A DNA stretch of 54,026 nucleotides, taken from an uncultured Erysipelotrichaceae bacterium (lineage in GTDB: Bacteria > Bacillota_I > Bacilli_A > RFN20 > CAG-826). Shown here one piece after another: positions 33,723 through 41,310 of the stretch (positions within the stretch are counted from its first letter, which is position 1; each line of letters starts with the position of its first letter). The position numbers and the translations under genes are program-made. The notes under the pieces were generated by a model, which made no database searches, was not told where the DNA came from, and saw only the letters and a program-made list of their open reading frames with translations. Location of the stretch: positions 1 through 54,026 of the forward strand of contig CADBUF010000027.1 in the NCBI GenBank assembly GCA_902797795.1. Direction: 5' to 3'.

Positions 33723-33746
33723 TTAACGTTGTATTCGTAAACTTTG

Positions 33747-33816
33747 CAACCAAAAACGATTGATAAAATAATATCAACCAAAAACGATTGATATGATTAA
33801 GATTACGACATATAAT
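33747..33816 (+). promoter_or_regulatory. promoter with direct-repeat operator for the cyclase operon
   Basis: Promoter TTGATA (33788-33793), 17 nt, perfect TATAAT (33811-33816), start codon at 33823 after 6 nt. A 19-bp exact direct repeat, CAACCAAAAACGATTGATA, occurs at 33747-33765 and 33775-33793; the second copy contains the -35 box. The repeats are on the same helix face within error (28-bp period), as for a repressor or activator that reads tandem sites. Confidence 0.7.
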
Positions 33817-33822
33817 AATGCC

Positions 33823-34713
33823 ATGAAAATAAAACGAGTTGCCTTGTTGGCAGATATAGTCGATTCGAAATCCTTTGAAGACAAGGATAGATTTGTACTA
33901 CAAGAAAGACTTCGCAAAATTAAAGATATTTTGAATGACATTTTTAAAATTAATATTATGTCCCCATTTGAATTTTCCTCTGGTGATTCAATCCAGTGTT
34001 TATTGTCAAACCCAATGGTGGCGATAGAGTGTTCCTATCTTTTAAGAACATTATTTTATCCATTTAGGATAAGATGCGGAATAGGTGTTGGTGATGTAAA
34101 TGATATGCTATATGATGAAAGCAAAGAATTATTTGATGATGGCAGTTCTAACTATGTAGATGGGAAGGCATATCATTTAGCTAAAGATGCCTTAGATATA
34201 GCGAAAATCAGAGATGATGATTTTTTTATTGAATCCGAAGACAGATTTTCAGATTTTCAAATTAATTATTATTTTTCGATGTCTTCTTTCTTAAGAAGAA
34301 AGAACACAGAAACAAGGGCTAAACTTCTTAACATTTTTGAATACATTAATCCCTTGATTGATTCCACTAGTATTAATAATTACAAGAATAATTTTAATAA
34401 ATGTATTGAACTTTTAAAAATTGATAATGAAATATTGGATAATTACATGTATACGGATAAGTTTTATTCTGAATTAAGGAATATCATGGAACTTAATATT
34501 GAACCAGCTGAGTATTTCTTTGATGTAATGTTTGACAGTCATAGTGGTGAAGTTGAAATACTATCTCGCAGTTCTGATATATATATTTCAAAGCTATTGT
34601 CTGTGTCTCACCAAAACATTTCTATGATCAAAAAAAGAGGACATATGAATAAAATTAGAACTACAGATCTTTTGGCTCTCATGTGTGCAGAAAGGAGTTA
34701 TAAAAATGGTTAG
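33823..34713 (+). CDS. SatD family protein with class III cyclase-like core
   Basis: 296 residues. ATG 33823 is chosen over ATG 33793 because the latter lies in the promoter -35 box and homologues begin 'MK.KRVALLADIVDSK'. The N-terminal ~110 residues follow class III nucleotidyl cyclase order: 'LLADIVDSK' (D11 and D14), 'FEFSSGDSIQCLL' (D55), 'RIRCGIGVGDV' (83-92). The usual Asn-x-x-x-Arg transition-state motif is not evident ('VDGKAYHLAKDAL' sits in its place). A helical C-terminus ends with a helix-turn-helix-like 'SVSHQNISMIKKRGHMNKI'. SatD-family function is unknown. First gene of a four-gene operon ending in Pycsar genes. Confidence 0.75.
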   Translation: MKIKRVALLADIVDSKSFEDKDRFVLQERLRKIKDILNDIFKINIMSPFEFSSGDSIQCLLSNPMVAIECSYLLRTLFYPFRIRCGIGVGDVNDMLYDESKELFDDGSSNYVDGKAYHLAKDALDIAKIRDDDFFIESEDRFSDFQINYYFSMSSFLRRKNTETRAKLLNIFEYINPLIDSTSINNYKNNFNKCIELLKIDNEILDNYMYTDKFYSELRNIMELNIEPAEYFFDVMFDSHSGEVEILSRSSDIYISKLLSVSHQNISMIKKRGHMNKIRTTDLLALMCAERSYKNG

Positions 34714-35482
34714 CACAAGTTTACTTTTACTTTTAATTGCCCATTTACTAGGCGATTTTTATCTTCAACCAAAAATAATGGTTGATAAAAAGAATAAACA
34801 TTCAATTGTATTTCATCTTTTTCACGCATTAATATATGGCTCATTTGTTTATGTTGCCTCTATATTTTTTGGCGAATGGTGGATTGCTTTGGTTGTCGCA
34901 TTATCTATTGCAGTATTACATTTTGGTGTTGATTTTATTAAAGGCGTTGTCACAAATAAAGTAAAACGCACAACGATTAGGTTGACTGTTTTTACACTAG
35001 ATCAGATTTTACATATTGTAACACTAATTGTGGCATCAGTGTTTTTGAAAGAGTTTAACAAATATGGAACATGGGCATTTGTTGAAAAATATCCAGGTCT
35101 AGAATTTCCGTTTTCTTATAATATAATGCTTGTACATTTATTTTCTATTTTGTTTTTATTTCAACCTGCAAATATTTTAAATAAATATATTTTGTCTGAA
35201 ATTTTTGATAAAAAACAAAATAATTTAGACAAAACAAACAACGAAGCTAAGGCTGGCACGATTATAGGAATTTTAGAAAGATTAACGATGTACGCTTTTT
35301 GTGGTTTCCTTTCATGGTATGCCATAATTCCTGTTGTATTAACAGCTAAAACTTTTGCCCGTTTTAAACGCTTTTCAAATGAAGAAAACGGCGATCTCTT
35401 TACAGAGAAATATATTGTTGGGACATTATTAAGCACCATGTATGTTGGAATTAGTTTGGTTTTAGGAGTGTTGGCGGCATAA
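34706..35482 (+). CDS. DUF3307 membrane protein
   Basis: 258 residues; start ATG 34706 with AAAGGAG (34691-34697) 8 nt upstream, overlapping SatD by 8 nt. Polytopic (six or more TMs). DUF3307 hallmarks: 'LLLIAHLLGDFYLQPKIMVDKK', with acidic residues in the first TM, 'HFGVDFIKG' and 'LDQILHIVTL'. Several His/Asp residues inside membrane helices look functional. SatD and DUF3307 genes often occur together in my recollection of genome neighbourhoods. No function is known. Here the pair sits directly before a Pycsar module on one transcript. Confidence 0.8.
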   Translation: MVSTSLLLLLIAHLLGDFYLQPKIMVDKKNKHSIVFHLFHALIYGSFVYVASIFFGEWWIALVVALSIAVLHFGVDFIKGVVTNKVKRTTIRLTVFTLDQILHIVTLIVASVFLKEFNKYGTWAFVEKYPGLEFPFSYNIMLVHLFSILFLFQPANILNKYILSEIFDKKQNNLDKTNNEAKAGTIIGILERLTMYAFCGFLSWYAIIPVVLTAKTFARFKRFSNEENGDLFTEKYIVGTLLSTMYVGISLVLGVLAA

Positions 35483-35483
35483 T

Positions 35484-36224
35484 ATGAGTTACGATTTTAA
35501 GCAAGGGAAAAGAGATGTAGAAGAGATTTTAAATTCTAAAACCCCTATTCAAGAGGCGGATGAAATTCCAGATGAATCTGAATTTACATACGATAACGGT
35601 GTTCGTACATGGGTAGGCTCGATTTTTGTTGATATAGTAGATTCTACAACGCTTTTTAAATCAAATAATATAAGTGATGATGTTACAGCTAGAATCTTAC
35701 GTTCATTTACCGAACAAATTGTTTTAATAATGAATGATAATGAAAATATTTATCAAATAGGAATAAGAGGTGACTGTGTTTACGGAGTTTTCCGCGCGAA
35801 CTATAAAGAAAAAATTGTAAAAATGTTTAGGACGGCTTACTGCATTAATACATTTTTGAAATTGTTTAATGTTTTGCTAAAGAAAAGAAATTTGCCCCAA
35901 ATTAAGGCTGGAATAGGAATTGGCTGCAATAAAGATGTTGTAATTAAATCCGGAAGAAAAAGAATAACACATGACTATATATGGGTTGGGGACGCAGTTG
36001 TTAATGCTTCAAATTTATCCGGAATTGCTAATAGATCATATAATGAACCTATCTGTATGGATGATGTTACTTATCAAAATATTATTGATATTCTTATAAA
36101 AGAAAACCCTAAATATTCAAATTGGATTAGGAAAGCATACTCATCAAAATATGGAGGTAATTTTTACGAGTGCGATATTGTTCAAACCGACTTTAATGAT
36201 TGGATTGATGAAGAGGTAGCATAA
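35484..36224 (+). CDS. pycC: Pycsar nucleotide cyclase (PycC-like)
   Basis: 246 residues, begins 1 nt after the DUF3307 stop. Class III cyclase: 'VGSIFVDIVDSTTLF' (metal Asp50, Asp53), 'IYQIGIRGDCVYGVF' (Asp97), 'IKAGIGIGCNKDVVI', 'DYIWVGDAVVNASNLSGIAN' with the Asn of the transition-state motif. In Pycsar, phage infection triggers synthesis of cCMP or cUMP, which activates a companion effector. The next gene is a PycTM-type effector, so the assignment is firm. Which pyrimidine is used cannot be told. Confidence 0.88.
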   Translation: MSYDFKQGKRDVEEILNSKTPIQEADEIPDESEFTYDNGVRTWVGSIFVDIVDSTTLFKSNNISDDVTARILRSFTEQIVLIMNDNENIYQIGIRGDCVYGVFRANYKEKIVKMFRTAYCINTFLKLFNVLLKKRNLPQIKAGIGIGCNKDVVIKSGRKRITHDYIWVGDAVVNASNLSGIANRSYNEPICMDDVTYQNIIDILIKENPKYSNWIRKAYSSKYGGNFYECDIVQTDFNDWIDEEVA

Positions 36225-36225
36225 G

Positions 36226-36723
36226 ATGAATGAAGAAGAAAGGCTTATCAAAATATTAGATTCTGTTCAGACAACGATATCAAATTGTGATAACAAGGCA
36301 ATGTTGTTTTTAACAGCGGTCGGATTGGTCTTTGGGTTATCATCTTTTTCCACGGATTCTCTTTACAATAAGCAAGGCTCGCTTAAGATTGCTATAATCA
36401 TAATTGGTTTACTATATTTGCTGACATTTATATGCTCCGTAGTTTTGCTTATTTTGGTTGTTTATCCTCGTGGGAAAAACAAAAAAGAATCAAAGAACAA
36501 GAAATATTATCAGTGTTACAGCGAAGACTTATACTATCACCTTAAAAATGGGTCGATTGATAATTTTGTTAATAGCGAATTGTGCGAAGATGTTATCATT
36601 GATCAAATAAAGGTTTGTACTCGAATAGCTCATTTGAAACAGACGCTTCTTAAAATATCTAGCCTTTTACTAATCGCTTTTATTTCTTTTTTACTTGCCA
36701 TAACCATTATTATTTTTGTTTAG
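36226..36723 (+). CDS. pycTM: Pycsar transmembrane effector (PycTM-like)
   Basis: 165 residues; GAGG (36213-36216) 9 nt upstream. N-terminal helix ending in the family motif 'CDNKAMLFLTAVGLVFG' (DNKA, 22-25) leading into TM1 (24-40), TM2 (55-79), a polar loop with basic residues (GKNKKESKNKK) and TM3 (137-165). This is the Pycsar effector layout in which cyclic pyrimidine binding leads to membrane disruption and death of the infected cell. Last gene of the operon; no clear terminator follows. Confidence 0.85.
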   Translation: MNEEERLIKILDSVQTTISNCDNKAMLFLTAVGLVFGLSSFSTDSLYNKQGSLKIAIIIIGLLYLLTFICSVVLLILVVYPRGKNKKESKNKKYYQCYSEDLYYHLKNGSIDNFVNSELCEDVIIDQIKVCTRIAHLKQTLLKISSLLLIAFISFLLAITIIIFV

Positions 36724-36898
36724 GTTAACTTTTCTAAAAATGCAATTTGATTTATAACAGTTATGTATAAGATTTGAATTGTTAAAAGATTTTCATGAGG
36801 ATATTTAAATTAGCCCATAAATGTTTTTATTGTACATGACACATAGTTCGTGTTTGACATCAACTGATTTTGATATAAAATAGCAGGCTCGGACAAAC
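36724..36898. other. intergenic, no recognisable content
   Basis: AT-rich sequence after PycTM. No convincing ORF, promoter or hairpin. May include the decayed N-terminal part of the acetyltransferase pseudogene that follows. Confidence 0.35.
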
Positions 36899-37248
36899 AC
36901 TCGCCGAAATAAAACAATTATTGGGCCTGGATTATATACGGCCATCAATATGGAACAACTGTTAACGCTGATGTTGTTATTGGGAGAAATTGCAATATAC
37001 ATAAAGGTGTTACCATTGGGCAAGAAAATAGAGACAAAAGAAAAGGTGTGCCTACTATTGGTAATGAGGTTTGGATTGGAGCTAATGCTACAATTGTTGG
37101 CAAAGTATTAATTGGAGATGATGTATTAATTGCCCATAATGCATTTGATAATTGTGATATACCTTCTAACAGTGTGGTCTTTGGCAATCCATGTATTATT
37201 AAACATAGAGTTAATGCGACTGAAGGATATGTTAATAATAAAACTTAA
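36899..37248 (+). pseudogene. frameshifted serine-acetyltransferase-like (LbH) gene
   Basis: One frame encodes 'RNKTIIGPGLY' (from about 36904) and another continues 'HQYGTTVNADVVIGRNC' (from about 36943), then 'IHKGVTIGQENRDKRKGVPTIGNEVWIGANATIVGKVLIGDDVLI' to the stop at 37248. Together they rebuild the hexapeptide region of a CysE-like capsule acetyltransferase (GPGLYIGH-GTxVN), split by an indel around 36940. The N-terminal half is not recognisable. A surface-glycan gene fragment inside the defence island, and followed by a good terminator, it is a relic of the locus before the defence genes arrived, or of an exchange. Confidence 0.75.
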
Positions 37249-37269
37249 CATTCGATTGTCTGAAACATT

Positions 37270-37301
37270 ACCTGGTTCAATTTTGTACTAGGTGTTTTTT
37301 T
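37270..37301 (+). terminator. Rho-independent terminator
   Basis: Stem ACCTGGT (37270-37276)/ACTAGGT (37287-37293), seven pairs including one G-U, loop of 10 nt, then GTTTTTTT. It follows the acetyltransferase pseudogene and would end any transcript running out of the Pycsar operon. Confidence 0.75.
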
Positions 37302-37423
37302 GGTTGTAGTAGTGGGGATGTTCGCTGATATAGATAATATGGCTAATATATTTTTTCAATTCATAAATGTTGGAATAGAATTATTATCAATCAACAATAG
37401 TAATAGACGCAGCTAATATTTAA

Positions 37424-37452
37424 TTGAGATTATGATATTTAATTTATATACT
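37424..37452 (+). promoter_or_regulatory. promoter of the ABC three-component operon
   Basis: TTGAGA (37424-37429), 17 nt, TATACT (37447-37452); start codon at 37466, 13 nt further. No Shine-Dalgarno site, so the 5' leader would be only a few bases. Confidence 0.55.
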
Positions 37453-37465
37453 TATTAGAGAATCT

Positions 37466-38560
37466 ATGAGTGATTTATCCGGAGTCTATTCCCTGCGTGG
37501 TTTTTTATATCAAATGCAATTATTTGAATTATTATCTTTTAAACATGGTTGGGAAGAAAACGATGAAATGATTTATGAGGGACTTGATGATATAGATTCT
37601 GGAAAGACCACTCTAATTTCAACGGGACGTAAATTTGTACAAATAAAAAGTGGGCAACTAACTAAAAATATTTACTATGGTGTTTTGTCAAATTGGCTAT
37701 TGCTTGATGGCAGATGCCCAAATTCTTACTTTACTTTAATTTATGAATATGGAGATGATTCAAAGTACAAATCAGATTCTTTTTTCGATGATTATTATAA
37801 TTATATTTCCTCTAAAAATATGAAAGCTAATCATCCAAATTGCAAGCATTCTAAAGTATGCCAACTTTTTTCTTCAAAGGAAAATTTGAAAACGGTTTTT
37901 ACTAATATTAACTCTAGAATTACTTTCAGTTCTATTAAAGCTAATGAGATTTATTCCCTTTTACTAGACGAAGCTGATGCTAAATCTATTAAAAATGAAA
38001 TGATGGCAAAAGCATTTGTGTTTCATTTCATAGACTCTCTACACCGCGATGTTGAGAAAAGCATTCTTGAATCATCCAAGTTCAAACTAACAAAAAAGAA
38101 ATATTACGATTTATACAATTCAACACTTTTATCTGTTCAAAATAAAAAATATGTTTTTAAAATGAAAGATGTCCCTGGAGTTGATTATTCTCAGCTATTT
38201 TCCATTGCTGATAATCGCTTTTTAAATGAAATTAAGAGCGTCTCTGAGCAAGAAAGCTTCTTGATTCAAAACATAATAGACGAGATTGAGTATGAAATAT
38301 TTAAATCTTCGTATGATGATAATGATTCCATTGATAAAATTGAATCATTAGAAAGTTGTGTTCACTCCAGATATATGATTCTTCTTGGAAACCCAAATAT
38401 AAAAAGCAACTGGGATTTTTATGAGCAATTAATAGGCAGTACGTTTTATTCTGATGTGTTGGAAATGGATTATAGAGCAAAGACTGGATGTTGTAATTAT
38501 CTCACAAGTTCAAAAGCATCTCCTTCTAATGTGATAAAATGGGATAATAAAAATGAATAA
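37466..38560 (+). CDS. ABC three-component system effector (nuclease-like N-terminus)
   Basis: 364 residues. The N-terminus 'GVYSLRGFLYQMQLFELLSF' and 'EGLDDIDSG...KFVQIKSGQL' (E38, D41, Q59-x-K61) match the DUF4297-like restriction-endonuclease fold used by effectors of ABC-3C systems. The C-terminal half is helical and ends in a region expected to contact the other components. ABC-3C systems combine an effector, a small middle component and an SMC-like ATPase, and are predicted to sense invading DNA. The two following genes supply the other parts with overlapping frames. Confidence 0.75.
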   Translation: MSDLSGVYSLRGFLYQMQLFELLSFKHGWEENDEMIYEGLDDIDSGKTTLISTGRKFVQIKSGQLTKNIYYGVLSNWLLLDGRCPNSYFTLIYEYGDDSKYKSDSFFDDYYNYISSKNMKANHPNCKHSKVCQLFSSKENLKTVFTNINSRITFSSIKANEIYSLLLDEADAKSIKNEMMAKAFVFHFIDSLHRDVEKSILESSKFKLTKKKYYDLYNSTLLSVQNKKYVFKMKDVPGVDYSQLFSIADNRFLNEIKSVSEQESFLIQNIIDEIEYEIFKSSYDDNDSIDKIESLESCVHSRYMILLGNPNIKSNWDFYEQLIGSTFYSDVLEMDYRAKTGCCNYLTSSKASPSNVIKWDNKNE

Positions 38561-38984
38561 TAGAAAAGTGATTCCCATGTCCGAAAGACTCCAAATCCTC
38601 TATTTTTTGATGCAAGTTGTTGGTGTTAAAAGCATTTTAAAATTAATATTTTTGACTGAAATAATTTTCGGAGCTAAAGGAAGCATTGATAAATTAGCTA
38701 ATGCAAAAAAAATGTATGACTTTTGTTCGGAATTGTTAAAAACATCTAATTTTACAATACAAAACCAAAGATCAAAAAAAGATGTAATCGATATTTTAGC
38801 AATGCTTAGAAAAAAACATTTTATTGCAATAAATGGAATGGATATCGAATTACTCTCTAGCTTTAATAAAGTGGTTGAACTTAATGTTTTATCAGACACT
38901 TTAGCTAAGAAATTAGAGCCATTTATTGAAATGACAAATGAATCATTTTTGGAGGAAATAATAAAGTATGCTAAAGATTATTAA
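38553..38984 (+). CDS. ABC three-component system middle component
   Basis: 143 residues, overlapping the effector gene by 8 nt and the ATPase gene by 17 nt. Helical protein; 'MSERLQILYFLMQVVGVKSILKLIFLTEIIFG' and a winged-helix-like 'KKDVIDILAMLRKKHFIAINGMDIELL'. Size, position and helix pattern fit the middle component (MC) of ABC-3C conflict systems, which links ATPase and effector. An internal ATG at 38577 is an alternative start. Identification depends mainly on context. Confidence 0.65.
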   Translation: MNNRKVIPMSERLQILYFLMQVVGVKSILKLIFLTEIIFGAKGSIDKLANAKKMYDFCSELLKTSNFTIQNQRSKKDVIDILAMLRKKHFIAINGMDIELLSSFNKVVELNVLSDTLAKKLEPFIEMTNESFLEEIIKYAKDY

Positions 38985-40662
38985 ATTATCGTTATTTTCT
39001 GATGACAAGGAGATACAAGCATTTGATTTTTCAAAAGATATTTGTTTTATAAAAATGGGTAACTCAAAAGGCAAAACATCTTTATTTTTATTGATTGATT
39101 ATTTGCTTGGCTCCTCGAGCATATTTCTATCTTCTAAGACATTTTACAAAATAGATTATGCCGAATTACATACAAATCATGGAATATTTGTCAGAAAGAT
39201 TTTTGATAAAAATTACTTTGGTTTTAAATTAAGATCAAACGATGGGATGCAAGTAGTTAGTGAAGATTATTATAAGACTTTAATTGAAAATTCGTGTCTA
39301 GACGGCGACTACTCTGAAAGAGATTCTGTTCGACTCCTTGCTGATGAAAACATCACTTATAGAACATATACATTGTTTAATTTTTTAGACGAACATTATC
39401 TTGGACAAATTGAAAAGAATATCTTTTCAAAACAATCATTATTCGAATATTACCGCGGTAAATATATTTTTGATTATATTTTTAATAAAAATAATATAAA
39501 TAAAATAAACAAATTAAAGAGCGATATTGACGAGTTACGCCAGAAGAAAGCTAAAGTTGATTCTAATCGTGAAAGTCGAAAAAACAAGTCTGATAGATTG
39601 CAATTTATTTTTGCTGAATTGGGAATTAACTATTATGCCTCAAGCAACAAAAGAAATATTGAGGAATTAGATGCATATGAAAATAGATTAATGATATCTA
39701 ATTCAACGATAAAAGAATCGAACAATTACTATTATTTATGGGATGTATTGAACAACATCACTAATACTCTTAGAAAAATTAAAGAACAAAAAAAATCCTT
39801 TAAAAGCCAAAGTGATTTTAACGATAAAAGAATCATGATGTTAGAATCTTTAAAAGAATTGTTTGATGGTGAAAACAACGATATTATCGAACCGATTATC
39901 GAATTGGTAAATAAATGTGAAATAATAACTTCTGCCACAAGTGGTTCAGATTTTGATGAGACAGTAAGAGAGCTCGAAAAAAGAAGAAAAGAAATCCAAA
40001 GTGAATTATATAAAATCAAAGCAGCTAATAGTGATATCGATATTAATGCAAAAAGATCCCGTGTTGCAGAAGCAAGAGTATTACTAGAAGATATTAATTC
40101 ATTCATTGATAAAAGCTATGTTAATTACGAAGAATTAATTAGACAAAAAAACAAAGAAATAAGAGTCTTGCGAGATAGCTATGATATAGATATTGAAAAA
40201 AAAGTATCCAACTTAATCAATTTTTATTATTCAAATTTAAAGAATAAAGGATATGAATTTGTTGAAAAAGATTTCGAAAAAGAAAACTTTAGGCTTCACT
40301 TTGATTACAAAAAAATGACTGTGTATGGATACACAACCGTCAAAGTAGAAAATGGCGAATCATATGATGTTGTTACAATGATTGAAAGCATGTCTCGACA
40401 AACGGTCATTCAACTATGCACATATTTTGCTTTTAATAGTTTGCTAAAAAAGGAATTTAAATTCCCTATTATTTGTACTCTATTTTTAGATAATGTCTCA
40501 AAGCCGCTTGAAAGCGTAAATAAACTGATTATATATGATTTAATTACTTTATTTACAAATGAAAACAAGGATTTTAACGTTATAGTCACTACTGATTGCA
40601 ACGAAGATAATAATGGTACTTGTGTATCTTATAACGGAGGTTTGAATCCTCATATTATTTAA
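38968..40662 (+). CDS. ABC three-component system SMC-like ATPase
   Basis: 564 residues. N-terminal Walker A GNSKGKTS (31-38), a long coiled-coil middle (about 170-425; 'INKLKSDIDELRQKKAKVDSNRESRKNK', 'ELEKRRKEIQSELYKIKAA'), then signature-like 'ESMSRQTVIQLCTYFAF' and Walker B 'IICTLFLDN' (D507 with Asn508 where most ABC ATPases have Glu). This is the RecF/SMC-type ABC layout of ABC-3C systems. The Asn after the Walker B Asp implies weak or regulated hydrolysis. Third gene of the operon; no terminator is evident downstream. Confidence 0.85.
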   Translation: MLKIIKLSLFSDDKEIQAFDFSKDICFIKMGNSKGKTSLFLLIDYLLGSSSIFLSSKTFYKIDYAELHTNHGIFVRKIFDKNYFGFKLRSNDGMQVVSEDYYKTLIENSCLDGDYSERDSVRLLADENITYRTYTLFNFLDEHYLGQIEKNIFSKQSLFEYYRGKYIFDYIFNKNNINKINKLKSDIDELRQKKAKVDSNRESRKNKSDRLQFIFAELGINYYASSNKRNIEELDAYENRLMISNSTIKESNNYYYLWDVLNNITNTLRKIKEQKKSFKSQSDFNDKRIMMLESLKELFDGENNDIIEPIIELVNKCEIITSATSGSDFDETVRELEKRRKEIQSELYKIKAANSDIDINAKRSRVAEARVLLEDINSFIDKSYVNYEELIRQKNKEIRVLRDSYDIDIEKKVSNLINFYYSNLKNKGYEFVEKDFEKENFRLHFDYKKMTVYGYTTVKVENGESYDVVTMIESMSRQTVIQLCTYFAFNSLLKKEFKFPIICTLFLDNVSKPLESVNKLIIYDLITLFTNENKDFNVIVTTDCNEDNNGTCVSYNGGLNPHII

Positions 40663-40946
40663 GCACTATTTCTCTTTAACAAGCCTATAACATCCTACTA
40701 TTTTTTAAATCGAATAAATGCATTTGTATCGCGTTGTCCATTATTAGTCACTATTTTTTATGTTTTTTTAAAGCATATAATAATATGGTGATTGCACTTT
40801 AAAATTATCAACATTTAAAAAGAAATAGTGGTCTAGACGATTGCGGTGTTTTAATGATTCTGGGTAGATGTTTTAAATGTACATTGGTCATTAATAACAT
40901 GCAGAATTTCGTTTAACGTATATCTTCTTTGTGATATCATTCATTA
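40663..40946. other. intergenic, possible decayed coding DNA on minus strand
   Basis: No intact gene. On the minus strand (about 40774-40875) a 34-codon stretch reads NIYPESLKHRNRLDHYF then FLNVDNFKVQSPYYYML, protein-like in composition and ending at a stop, but with no start and no family I can name. Otherwise nothing recognised. Confidence 0.3.
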
Positions 40947-41081
40947 ATGAATACAAAACTAGAAATTTATTTTAGCAAGGTATTTTGTAGAATGCGTCAT
41001 AAGACACAATTGTTTAATGGTGAAGCTGACGACCATTATCACACAAGATTACAGCATACAATTGAAGTAGTTGTCTTATGA
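40947..41081 (+). pseudogene. fragment of an HD-domain dNTPase (dGTPase-like)
   Basis: 44 codons. 'VFCRMRHKTQLFNGEADDHYHTRLQHTIEV' matches the N-terminal signature of dGTP triphosphohydrolases (R-x-x-KTQ-V, DH-x-RTRL-H-x-LEV) with the first HD-domain His present. The frame ends in TGA after 44 residues; the catalytic HD pair and the remaining ~300 residues are missing. dGTPases are known phage-defence effectors that deplete dNTPs, so it may be another discarded defence gene. Confidence 0.6.
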
Positions 41082-41202
41082 AAAAAGAAACGAAAGAATT
41101 GTTAATGACATAAAAAATGCATACAAAACAAAAAGAAATATTATTGTTCTAACAGATAGGATTGAGCATTTCTTTCGCTCAATTAACAAGCGAAATAATT
41201 GA
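41077..41202 (+). pseudogene. fragment of a DEAD/DEAH-type helicase
   Basis: An open stretch in another frame, directly joined to the dGTPase fragment: 'YEKRNERIVNDIKNAYKTKRNIIVLTDRIEHFF'. The pattern R-N-x-x-I-x-x-D-I and 'R-N-I-x-V-L-T-x-R-x-E-H' is that of the second RecA domain of SNF2/DEAH-like helicases found in phage-defence and restriction genes. No start codon, no Walker motifs. A hairpin ATTGAGC/GCTCAAT (41161-41183) lies inside it. Confidence 0.45.
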
Positions 41203-41274
41203 TTTTATAGCTTAAGACCTGCGTATTATAATACCTTTCTTCAAAACTTCATGTCTAGTATTTAAATATTAAAA

Positions 41275-41302
41275 TTGCTTTTTTTAAAACTATGACTATA
41301 AT
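41275..41302 (+). promoter_or_regulatory. promoter of the second polysaccharide block, leaderless type
   Basis: Perfect TATAAT (41297-41302) with TTGCTT (41275-41280) 16 nt upstream; ATG 41311 follows after 8 nt. No Shine-Dalgarno site. Confidence 0.5.
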
Positions 41303-41310
41303 GTAATGAA

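Noticed and set aside
33793-33822. Upstream start codon for the SatD gene at 33793
   Set aside because: It lies in the -35 element of a near-consensus promoter whose -10 box is 6 nt before ATG 33823, and the ten extra residues do not belong to the family.
36945-37187. Minus-strand frame over the acetyltransferase relic
   Set aside because: It is the antisense shadow of the hexapeptide repeats, which are clearly coding on the plus strand.
41223-41234. Palindrome GTATTATAATAC
   Set aside because: A 12-bp AT palindrome is expected by chance in DNA of this composition and has no placement relative to a promoter or gene.
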